Assembly (NCBI GenBank): GCA_034440615.1
Contig: JAOTOM010002906.1
Coordinates: 1 to 64,000 of the forward strand
DNA length: 64,000 nucleotides
Direction: 5' to 3'
DNA from: Ashinkailepas kermadecensis
Taxonomy: Eukaryota; Arthropoda; Thecostraca; Neolepadidae
Below are positions 33,701 to 45,700 of this stretch, one piece after another. Every line of letters begins with the position of its first letter. Within the stretch, counting starts at the first letter, position 1. The position numbers and the translations under genes are program-made. Below the pieces are notes generated by a model. It searched no databases. It had not been told where the DNA came from and was given only the letters and a program-made list of their open reading frames with translations.

Positions 33701-36700
33701 AGATGGTCCCGGTACCTCCCTGATGGTCAGGTGGTCCCGGTACCTCCCTGGTGGCCAGACCCGGTCCCAGTACCTCCCTGATGGTCAGACGGTCTCGGTA
33801 CCTCCTTGGTGGTCAGACGGTCCCAGTACCTCTCTGATGGTCAGACGGTCCAGGTACCTCCCTGGTGGTCAGATGGTCAGATGGTCCCGGTACCTCCCTG
33901 GTGGTCAGACGGTACCGGTACCTCCCTGGTGGTCAGACGGTCCCGGTACCTCCCTGGTGGTCAGACGGTCCCGGTACCTCCCTGGTGGTCAGACGGTCCC
34001 GGTACCTCCCTGATGGTCAGACGGTCCCGGTACCTCCCTGGTGGTCAGACGGTCCCGGTACTTCACTGGTGGTCAGACGGTCCCGGTACCTCCCTGATGG
34101 TCAGACGGTCCCGGTACCTCCCTGGTGGTCAGACGGTCCCGGTACCTCCCTGGTGGTCAGACGGTCCCGGTACCTCCCTGATGGTCAGACGGTCCCGGTA
34201 CCTCCCTGGTGGTCAGACGGTCCCGGTACCTCCATGATGGTCAGACGGTCCCGGTACCTCCATGATGGTCAGACGGTCCCGGTACCTCCCTGGTGGTCAG
34301 ACGGTCCCGGTACCTCCCTGGTGGTCAGACGGTCCCGGTACCTCCCTGGTGGTCAGATGGTCCCGGTACCTCCCTGGTGGTCAGATGGTCCCGGTACCTC
34401 CCTGATGGTCAGACGGTCCCGGTACCTCCCTGATGGTCAGACGGTCCCGGTACCTCCCTGATGGTCAGACGGTCCCGGTACCTCCCTGGTGGTCAGACGG
34501 TCCAGGTACCTCCCTGGTGGTCAGACGGTCCCGGTGCCTCCCTGGTGGTCAGACGGTCCCGGTACCTCCCTGATGGTCAGACGGTCCAGGTACCTCCCTG
34601 GTGGTCAGACGGTCCCGGTACCTCCCTGATGGTCAGACGGTCCCGGTGCCTCCCTGGTGGTCAGACGGTCCCGGTACCTCCCTGATGGTCAGACGGTCCA
34701 GATACCTCCCTGGTGGTCAGACGGTCCCGGTACCTCCCTGGTGGTCAGACGGTCCCGGTACCTCCCTGGTGGTCAGACGGTCCCGGTACCTCCCTGATGG
34801 TCAGACGGTCCCGGTACCTCCCTGGTGGTCAGACGGTCCCGGTACCTCCCTGGTGGTCAGACGGTCCCGGTACCTCCCTGATGGTCAGACGGTCCCGGTA
34901 CCTCCCTGGTGGTCAGACGGTCCCGGTACCTCCCTGGTGGTCAGACGGTCCCGGTACCTCCCTGATGGTCAGACGGTCCCGGTACCTCCCTGGCGGTCAG
35001 ACGGTCCCGGTACCTCCCTGATGGTCAGACGGTCCCGGTACCTCCCTGGTGGTCAGACGGTCCCGGTACCTCCCTGGTGGTCAGACGGTCCCGGTACCTC
35101 CCTGGTGGTCAGACGGTCCCGGTACCTCCCTGGTGGTCAGACGGTCCCGGTACCTCCCTGGTGGTCAGACGGTCCCGGTACCTTCCTGATGGTCAGACGG
35201 TCCCGGTACCTCCCTGGTGGTCAGACAGTCCCGGTACCCCCTGATGGTCAGACGGTCCCGGTACCTCCCTGGTGGTCAGACGGTCCCGGTACCTCCATGG
35301 TGGTCAGACGGTCCCGGTACCTTCCTGGTGGTCAGACGGTCCCGGTACCTCCCTGGTGGTCAGACGGTCCCGGTACCCCCTGATGGTCAGACGGTCCCGG
35401 TACCTCCCTGGTGGTCAGACGGTCCCGGTACCTCCCTGGTGGTCAGACGGTCCCGGTACCTCCCTGATGGTCAGACGGTCCCGGTACCTCCATGATGGTC
35501 AGGCGGTCCCGGTACCTCCCTGATGGTCAGATGGTCCCGGTACCTCCCTGATGGTCAGACGGTCCCGGTACCTCCCTGGTGGTCAGACGGTCCCGGTACC
35601 TCCCTGATGGTCAGACAGTCCAGGTACCTCCCTGATGGTCAGACGGTCCCGGTACCTATCTGGTCGGCGGGCAGGCTGCAGTACTGCGACACCATCTGCA
35701 GCGCCTCATCAGGCCGGTCCAGCTGCAGCAGGAGTCGTACCAGCCGTCGACAGACCAGGCCGCCGCCGCCGGCCCTCTGCAGCACCTCCAGGGCCTCCTG
35801 CCGCCGGTCGTGCTGCTCCAGCAGCTCGGACAGCTGTCGCCGCGGGACAGCGCCGTCACACCACGTGTCTGCAATGGTGGACCTCCAGAGCGTGACACTG
35901 GATAAATGTGCCCCTGATCAGAGAACGCTATTTGGTAGACAAAGGCAACATTCCAGAAGCTCGTGTGCGGCCCGCCATTAAAATGTTCAGCAAAAGGCGT
36001 CCCTGGGAGAAATCAGTGCCCCCTGGAAATGTTGGAGTGCAACTCTCTCGCATTTTTTTTCGGGAGACGGACTAACATCATCGCTGGTCACTTGTCAGCT
36101 TCCGGTCGGTAGCCGATGTAGCCGGACTGCATTGGGTGGAAATGAATGGGACCAGACCAAACCATGCTGGACCTCCAAGATCAATGTTGGAAAACTGGTC
36201 AACCCTGAATTCTTATGGACCTAGATTATTATACGTTCCAAATAATACATTCCATGTGTTACCATCTGCTGACCGTTGTATTTCATATATGCTATATGTG
36301 ACAAATTAGGACCATTGTTGGACAAAATTTAAATTCCAACAAGCATCAGCATGCCCAGAATAAAACTTTCGGAGCATGTGGGAGAGAAGTGTGAAGCCGA
36401 GAATGCAAAATGTTCAAATTGCGGTCCTGGTCAAACACCTCACGCAGCCTATGACCGTTCCTGCCCAATTTTTCTCAGAGAGAAAGAGATAGTCGCGATC
36501 AAATTTTCCAAAAAAGTTACATTTCGGGAGGCGCGTGAATTGTATGAGGCAGCTCACCCAAGGATATCATATGCAACAAAGGTAAAATCGAACTCCACAA
36601 CTACACAACAGACTCGCAAGAAATCGCTGATAGGTCCCGAACACACACAGCCCGACATGGCATCTGAGCTCATAGCTAAGCTTATGACCCTGCTACGGTC

Positions 36701-39700
36701 TTTTGGGGTATCTCTGTCGTCGCCTGGAAAGCAAGGGCAGCGAACCCGACACGACGACGAGGCGACGGAGGTCCCACCCTCCACGAGTAGATCCACCGAT
36801 CACCCATCCGATCCCCCTTCCGACTCAAACCTCGAGGGTGGGTTGTGGACTCTAGTCCAACGCTCCAAGGGGCCTCCTCGGTCCTTTCAACCCAATCCGA
36901 GCCCTCTCCATTTACCTCATCACCTACCTCTAAGTCCCCACCTCCCACGTCCCAACCACGCTCCACCCTCCCCTCGTCTCCCACACGCCCCAGCACCACC
37001 CCTAAATCCATCCTCTCCACCTCCTCCCTACCCGAACCTTCTCCCCTTCCCGTGAGCCAGGCCTCACCCCCACCATCGTTTCCTACTTACGCACCTACAT
37101 CGCCACCTGGATACAGACAACGACCAGTCAAAATTCCCGATATCAGCTTGCACTACCAGGAAGCCAAGAGACGCGCCCGCGAGGAAAAACGAGCGCGGCT
37201 CGCTCAGATGGAGAGGGCTCGCGAGAAGAGCCGCCAGGGAGCTGGGAAAGCTCCACTACGGAGGTCGGCTACCCCATCGCCACGACGGCGAGTGGAGGGA
37301 CCGGCTCCATCTGCAAATGAGATGGGCCCTCCCCCACCGCCACCCCGGCTGGGTCCCCAGAAGCGAAGCCTGCCACCATTGAGCTCTCCACCAGAGGAGG
37401 GGTCACCACGTTCCCGTCTAAGGACTCAGTCCCTTGGGCTGAGTCGACAAGATGCCCACGGGATACCTCCGGATATGAGGGCAGGAGCAGGGGAAACCTA
37501 ACCCGGCCTCGTTTCCCCCTTTTTTAGCTCACAACTTTCACCTTTATATATCTGACGTATGAGTCTTATTCCTCAATGGAACTGCTTCCTGGTTTGACAA
37601 TGGACCCAGTTAAAATGTTGATCTGTGATCATATGCGATATTTTCTCATTTTGTTTTAAGTACCTTTTAATCCCTTGAATGGGTGTCTTAAACAAAATAT
37701 TACAGTGGAATTGTAGGGGGATACGATCCAGTTCCCAGGACTTATAGGTGGTGCTCAGACAACACTGTCCGATTGCGGTGTGTCTACAGGAAACGAAGCT
37801 TACAAAAACTATAATTACACAATCAAGAATTACCAATTATTACGCAAGGACTTGCCAACCGACACCGTAGCACATGGTGGTGTGTTGCTGGCGGTACACT
37901 AGCGTACCTGCGCAGCAGCTGGTTTTGTGTACAACCTTGCAGGCTGTCGCCGCACGTATCCACCTCAACCATAGGCCTGAGTCAATCTGTGCACTGTATC
38001 TACCTCCTGGGACTGCATTTCCGGCGTCGGAAGTGTTGCATCTGATATCCGAGCTCCCACAACCATTTTTGATTTTAGGAGATTTTAACGCTCATCACAC
38101 CGTCTGGGGATGTGATAGTGTTAACGCCCGCGGGCAAGCTTTACACTCACTACTATTAAACGAAGCTATATGTTTGTCAAATACAGGTGCACATACACAC
38201 TTCACTCTCCCCTCGGGTCACTCATCGGCACTAGACCTGAGCCTTGCAAGCCCGCAACTAGTAGATTCATTTGAGTGGTCGGTACACACCGATCCTCTCG
38301 GTAGCAACAATTTTCCTGTGTGGCTATATTATCATGATGGGTCGGTTCTTGCTTCTAGACCTCAGCGTTGGAATCTCCGGAAAGCGGACTGGACACAGTT
38401 TACAGATAAAATGAAGATCCTTGTCGATGCGAACTGTGCATTATCTCTTCCAACTGTAGAAGAATTCACATCTAATTGATTGATTATTGGGGTTTTAGGG
38501 TGCGTCAAAATTCACATCTAAGCTTCTACAATCCGCAGCAGGAACTGTTCCGCGCACCACTGGCACTCCTCGTCGCACCCCTGTCCCGTGGTGGACGGAC
38601 GCTTGATGCGACGCTATACGGACACGTCGGCGAGCCTTCAGGGCCTTCGATAAGAGAAGCACAACCGCGAACTTTGTATTATTTAAACGAGCACGAGCCC
38701 TCGTGCGTCGCACCATCCGGGAGGCCAAACGAGTCTCCTGGAGAGAGTATGTGAGTAAATTGTCCCGTTTCTCACCAATATCACAAGTGTGGTCACGTGT
38801 GAAACGCATTTCAGGCCACTATGAGGCGTTGCCACTCCCTGTTTTGGATGTTGCTGGACGACGGATTATGCGCCCTGCCGAGGTGGCTGACGAGATTGGT
38901 GAAGTTCTGTCGGAAAGATGTCGCGTGAACAACCTGGACGCACAATTCCTCCGTCGCAGACGTTGTTGCGAGGAAACATCTATAGACTTTTCCACCTCCG
39001 TTCAACTAAATTATAACCAATCTTTTACATTATCCGAACTAACATCGGCCATAGACTCCCTGCATAACGTGTCAGAAGGACTGGACGGTGTCCATAATAG
39101 TATGCTGAAGCACCTGCCAGTTAATGCCGTCCATGAACTTTTGTGTGTATTTAATAGACTTTGGCATAGCGGCAACTTCCCAGATTCCTGGCGGGAGGCC
39201 ATTGTGGTGCCTCTGCTTAAACCTGGAAAGAGTGCAAATGATCCACATAGCTATAGGCCTATTTCACTCACATCATCATTATGTAAGCTTTTGGAGAAGC
39301 TGGTCAATGTCAGACTGGCATGGTTCCTAGAAACAAATAACATTTTATCTAACGCCCAGTGTGGTTTTAGGAAGTATCGCAGTACAGTGCATCACATTTT
39401 AGTTTTCGACACTACCGTACGTGTTAGCTTCAAGGAGAAACGACATGTTGGGGCCATCTTTTCCAACATAGAGAAAGCGTATGATACTACATGGCGGTAT
39501 GGTATCTTGAAGAAAGTGTTTAATTACGGGAGGATTCGTGGTGCTATGGCTATCTTTATCAAAAATGTTATATGTGATCGGTTTTTCCAGGTTAGAATTG
39601 GTAGCTGCCTTTCCCGACGTTTTCTACAAGAAAATGGTATACCTCAGGGCAGCGTTCTAAGTGTCGCTTTGTTTGCCATTATGATAAACGATATTGTAAA

Positions 39701-42700
39701 CTGTCTACCGCATTCCATCGGTCGGTCCCTCTTTGCGGACGATCTTGCGATTTGGTGCTGTGGCGCTAGTACTCGTTCTGTGGAGCGGCAGCTGCAACTG
39801 GCAGTGAGTCGGCTTGAGAGGTGGAGTTTTACCAATGGACTTATGTTTTCAGAGTCTAAGACTGTAGGTATTCATTTTTGTCGCCGACGTCGACCATGCC
39901 CCGATTTTTCAGTGAAAATGTGTGGCACAGAGATCGCTACCGTGCGCTGTGGGAAGTTTTTGGGAGTACACTTTGACAAACAGCTGACATATCGGGAACA
40001 CCTTAGAATTCTTAGAGATAGATGTTTTAAGGCATTGAACATCTTGAAGTGTGTGGCAAAAACGTCGTATGGTGCAGACCGTAAGACATTGCTGCTTTTT
40101 TACAGATCACTAATCCGCTCCAAACTTGACTATGGCTGCTTCGTTTACGATTCAGCTCGTGCGTCTGATAAGCGAACGTTGGATGTTGTGCACAACGCAG
40201 CCTTGCGAATTGCCACTGGTGCATTTCGAACGTCCCCCACGGCAAGCCTTCTGGTTGAAGCTCATGAGCCACCCCTTGCCTTGCGGCGTCTCATGCTTGG
40301 AATGAGATACGCGTGCAAGCCCTCACAATTTCCAGACCATCCCACATATGATATGGTGTTTTCTTCACGCATTGTGAACTTATTCCATGGATTATCTAAT
40401 CAGCGTTCGGTACCTTTCTGTGTCAGGCTCTATAATGCACTGTATCTGAGTGGAATCACTTTCCGTGACGTGATAAAACCAAGCGCTCTGGATACTCCTC
40501 CCTGGGAGTTACTATTACCGACAATTGATGTTACCCAGAGCGAAAACTACAAACATAATACCCTACCTCAGGAGTTCCGAATTAAATCTCTGGACCTCAT
40601 TGCGTCCTACGTCAGCTACAAGACAACATATACGGACGGTTCAAAGATTGAAGCTGGTGTTGGCTCGGCGTTTGTTAGCGGAGCCGCCACACGATGTTTT
40701 ACGCTACCTATTCAAGCATCAGTCTTCACATCCGAGTTAGTAGCCATTAACAAAGCTTTGTGTTTTATACAAGTATCTGATGAAACATTACACCTCATCC
40801 TAACAGATCGTCTCAGTAGTCTTTTGGCACTGAGATCTTTTAATTCATCACACTCCATTGTCCGGGAAATAGTTTTACGGTTGACGTCACTACGTGTAGA
40901 GGGTAAGACTGTGGTTATGTGCTGGATTCCGAGCCACGTCGGTATATTAGGGAATGAGGCCGCAGACGCGTCCGCGAAGCGAGCAGCACAGAAACCATGT
41001 ACACGTTATATGCCCATTTCTGCTAGATATATATATCCAGTCATCAAAGATTATGTTTTTCGTGAGTGGCAGATGCTGTGGGACGCGGTCGGTGAAAACA
41101 AGCTTAGGACAATTAAGCCTACCATCGGCCAGTGGTCGTCGTGCTCGCGTAGGATTAGGCGAGACGAGGTGACACTGTGCCGCTTACGCATTGGCCACAC
41201 GTACGCAACGCACAGATATATTCTTTGTGGCGATGATGCGCCCTTGTGCCCGAGATGCCAAGAACGCCTTTCAGTGCGTCACATCCTAACCTCATGCCCT
41301 CAGCTTTCTGATGTTTACAAGCACTACTTTGGTCGATCGCAGCCACTTTCAATTCGTGACGTTCTGGGGATGAATCGGTCGCGATCAATTCTGGTCAATT
41401 GTTCCACTTTCTTTTGAAGGTGAACTTCAATTCTATATATTCTCCGGTGTAATCCCTTGTACGGGATCAAGCTCGTACACTAGGCCTGTTTAGGATTGAC
41501 ACAGATTAAAAAGTTTTGTTATGGGCGCTGTATAACCAATGCAGTTGATGCGCCCTAAAACCATAATAACCAACCAACCAACCCAGAATAAAACTTGGTG
41601 AATGCAATACATGGTGTCTGACCAATCCAATCACCTTTACAAGAATATAAATACTTTGGGGAGCCGGGTATGTTTGTTAATCCATGAGGCCCAATATACC
41701 TCAGGACTCTAGACGTACCGCACGTACCGATTAAATAACATCAGTCAATACATCCCATTAGTTGGGAGAATATGCATGAGGTACTTTTGAACAGTGTAAA
41801 AATAATGCACTTCGATGATAAAGAAGCTAAGTAACTATACACACGGATCTAGACTTGAAAAGGAAAAATTCAACACCATCCAAGACAACATTGAACCAAA
41901 CTGGATCGGTCCAAAACTGACCTGAACACTTGACCCAGGCCTGAGCAGACCGAGACAGACCGGATCAGACTGGCTCAATGAGACCAGACCTACCAGATGA
42001 GCCCAGACATACTAGACCCAGACAAAACCAGACCTACCCGATGCGACTAGACATGATATTTATAGACCAGACATACCAGAAAGGACCAGAATCTACCAGA
42101 TGGGACCAGACCCATCAGCAGAGACCAGGCTACTACGTGAGACCAGCCTTACCAGATGAAACCAGATCTACCAGATGAGACCAGACCTACCAGATGAGGC
42201 CAGACCTACCAGATGAAACAAGACCTACTAAACGAGACCCGATATACAAAATCGGACCAAATTTGCCAGATCAAGCCACACCTACCAGACGAGACCACAG
42301 GAGATCAGAGAAGACCAGATGGTTCCAGACCGGTCCGGATGAGACCACATGATGTCGAATCGTCCCGGCCGCTACTGACCCGCAGGACATCGGTACTGGG
42401 GCCACTATTGTTCATTATATATGTGAATAGCATTGAATGTGGCCTAAGCAGTAAGGTTTTGAAATTTGCGGATGATTTGAAGATCTTTAGGGCAATAACA
42501 GGGCAAAATGAGCAGGTTTTGCTGCAGAAAGACTTAGACGAGCTAGTGAAGTGGTCCGAAAAATGGCAAATGAAGTTTAATTTTGATAAGTGCAAAGTCA
42601 TGCATGTAGGTAGGCAGCATATGAAGGCTCCATACTTGATGGGTGGCCAAGTACTATCTGTGACTCAGCAGGAGAAGGACTTAGGTGTTATTTTGAACAC

Positions 42701-45700
42701 AAAATTGGGGGCATCAGAACAGACCAAAGAAGCCAGGAAGAAGGCACTAAGAATGCTTGGGGCAATACAGAGGAATGTGTCATACAAAAGTGAGGAGGTC
42801 ATCAGGAAGCTTTACTGTGCATATGTCAGGCCACATTTGGAATACTGTGTCCAAGCTTGGTCCCCTAGTTATGAGAAAGATTGTTGGCTTTTAGAGAGAG
42901 TACAAAAGAGGGCAACAAAAATGGTTAATGGTATAGGCAACCTGGAATATGAGGAAAGACTGAAGAAATTGAACATGTTTTCACTTAGATATAGAAGGCT
43001 GAGAGGAGATCTCATCGAGGTTTTTAAATTTGTTCATGGTCAGGAACAGGGATATCTCAGGGAAATGTTTGAATTTAACAGAAATGATGCAATTAGAGGT
43101 CATCAATTCAAAATTAAAGTTAATCACAGCAGGACAAGGTTAAGACAGTCTTTCTTCACCAACAGGGTAGTAGAACACTGGAACCAGCTGCCAGGAACCA
43201 TTGTCAGTAGCAACACACTGAACATCTTTAAAAACGGCATAGACAATCATTATAAGAATAGGGGGATTGTTTTTCTGTATTCCAGGGAAGGTTGATCGAC
43301 AGGGAGGAGTGGGAGTTGGGAGGAGTTTGTAATTGTTGACTGTGTTATGAAATAGCAAGTGAGTCTCTTATTAAGTCTAAATGCTTTATAACTTTATATA
43401 GGGTGTACCTAGCAGTGGATTCAGCACCTTCCTTCGGGATGTGATACTGATGAGATTGTCTATGGTAGCACACTAGGTATGATGGGAGGAGTTTGTAATT
43501 GTTGAGTGTATTATGCAATAGCAAGTGAGTCTCTTATTAAGTCTGAACGCTTTATGAATTTCTGTGGGATGTGCCTAGCAGTGGATTCGGCACCTTCCTT
43601 CGGGATGTGATGCTGATGAGGTTGTCTATGGTGGCACGATGGGTGTGATGGGAGGAGCTTGTGATTATTGAGGGTGTTAGGCGGTAGCAAGTGAGTGGTG
43701 TTAGATGGGCTGGGATATATAGCTTCCTAGGAACTTGGGATAAGGGATTGATTGGGGTGGGAGTATGTACATTCTAGTACCTTTTCTAGATAGGCTTAAC
43801 CCAGATGGGCCCCTGTGGCTCTTATTAAGCCTTAATACTTTATGACTTTATGACTTTTATGACATCACTGGTCGGCCTGGCCGGTGGTGACCCGCAGGAT
43901 ATCACCGGTCAACCCGGCCGGTGGTGACCTGCAGGACGTCACCGGTCGGCCCTGCAGTCCTGCAGGTCAGTAGACCTGCAGGACACCACCGGTCGGCCCG
44001 GCCGCTACTGACCTGCAGGACGTCACCGGTCGGCCTGGCAGGTATACTGACCTGCAGGGCACCATCGGTCGGCCCGGCCCGGCCGCTACTGACCTGCAGG
44101 AAGTCTGCCGGGTGGCGGCACCAATCGGCGGCGTCTTTGGCGCAGTGCTGCACGCCACCGGTCGGCCCGACGTCTCCGCCAGCACGCCGCAGCTCGCAAG
44201 TCAGGGTCAGCAGGCGCACAGTCAGACTGGGACACTCTGAAATGGCGCCGACAGGTCGAAACAGCCCCGTGCATCCACCATACGCCACCAACCACGTCCA
44301 CTACATCTGACATGAAGCAGCCAAACATATTGAGCGAGACAGTACACCTGCATACAGCATATCGTGAAATATGCTGTGAAAGACACACTTTGAAATATCA
44401 CTACAGTGCCACCTGTGCTCCAGGTCGCATGAGTTGAACACTTTCGCTTTCTGTGTATATAACGCAGAGTTGCACACGATACGTCACACGGTAGGGAGAT
44501 AAACATATGTGATGATGACCTCCGGTGATTTTCTGCTGCAAATTCCCGTGACCTTCCTACCTTTCTGGATTACATATCGCAGATATGCACCACAGCTAGC
44601 CTCCATAGACAGCCGTGACAGACTGCCGTGACGAACAGCACAGACGGCCGCCACATACAGTCATTGCAGATGGTCATCACAGACAGCCACCACATACAGT
44701 CATTGTAGATGGGCATCACAGACAGCCGCCACATAGTCATTGCAGATGGTCATCACAGACAGCCGGCACATACAGTCATTGGCAATGGTCACCACAGACA
44801 GCCGCCACATACAGTCCTTGGAGATGGGCATCACAGACAGCCGCCACATACAGTCATTGGAGATGGGCATCACAGACGGCCACCACATACGGTCATTGCA
44901 GATGGTCATCACAGACAGCCGGCACATACAGTCATTGGAGATGGGCATCACAGACAGCCGCCACATACAGTCATTGCAGATGGTCATCACAGATGGCCAC
45001 CACATACGGTAGCCGGGACAAGAGCTGCACTGACCTGAGAAGACCAGCTGGAGCAGCTGCACTGACCTGAGAAGGCCAGCTGGAGCAGCTGCACCGCCCG
45101 GTCTAGATCCTTGGCTTCGCCGGTCATCATGTGTGATCTGGCCAGAAGGTCAAGGGTGCGAGCCCGCAGATCAGCGGGACATCGTGACCTGGCCAGCTGC
45201 TGACCTGCAACACAACAGCTGATCTGTAACACAGCAAATGACCCGCGACTTAACACCTCGCTTGTGATACGGCTGACTTGTGACCTGAAAAGCAACATTT
45301 TTTAGAACATGTCTCGTCCGCCAGTGAACATGAGGAGAAAAAGAATAATGGCGACATACCTAGTGCCAGAAAGGAAATGAAAAGCAAGAAAATGTCACCA
45401 AAAATGGAAGGACTCATGCCAACTTTTTACTCAGTCCCAGCGGTCACATTGTTCAAGCGGTCACAGCTGTCGCGGCGGCGCCACTCACCTATCTGGAGAC
45501 TGTCCTGCAGCCAGCGGACCGCCTGCGGCCAGTCGCGCCGTCGGTATTCCCGCAGACCGAAGTTGAACAGCAGCCGCTGCAGGTACTGCAGCTGCTCGGC
45601 GGTGACGTCACGCGCGCCGCCGGCCTCGCGCACGGCCTCGTCGGCGGCCGCCACGTCGCCGCGCAGGAGCAGCGCCTCAGCGCGCACCACCAGACACGCG

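Larger units (their letters stand above)
36351..41586 (+). mobile_element. Decayed I/Nimb-like LINE (ORF1, EN, RT, RNase H)
   Basis: A non-LTR retrotransposon in TEX11 intron 3, on the strand opposite to the gene. It has, in order, an ORF1 with a zinc-knuckle-like C-x2-C-x6-H-x6-C segment, an APE-type endonuclease remnant, RT, RNase H and a C-terminal CPRC-x7-H-x4-C finger. The 3' end has a hairpin (GGGCGC ... GCGCCC) and an AACC tail. The 5' end is uncertain. Stops and frameshifts break ORF1 and the endonuclease; the RT/RNase H frame is intact for 904 codons. RT plus RNase H plus APE points to the I group; the clade is inferred. Confidence 0.88.

Noticed and set aside
35656..35898. 80-codon minus frame MSRSGGPPLQTRGV...
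   Set aside because: Cys/Arg/Trp-rich shadow frame; the TPR-like frame LSELLEQHDRRQEALEVL in the same place fits TEX11 and phase.
23486..35981. Dozens of ORFs of 70-260 codons (GQTVPVPPWWSDGPGTSLV-like)
   Set aside because: A 28-bp stop-poor repeat unit read in shifting frames; no domain, no codon structure, inside a TEX11 intron.
44615..45070. ORFs of 90-151 codons over 44.6-45.1 kb
   Set aside because: Produced by the 39-bp repeat in TEX11 intron 2.
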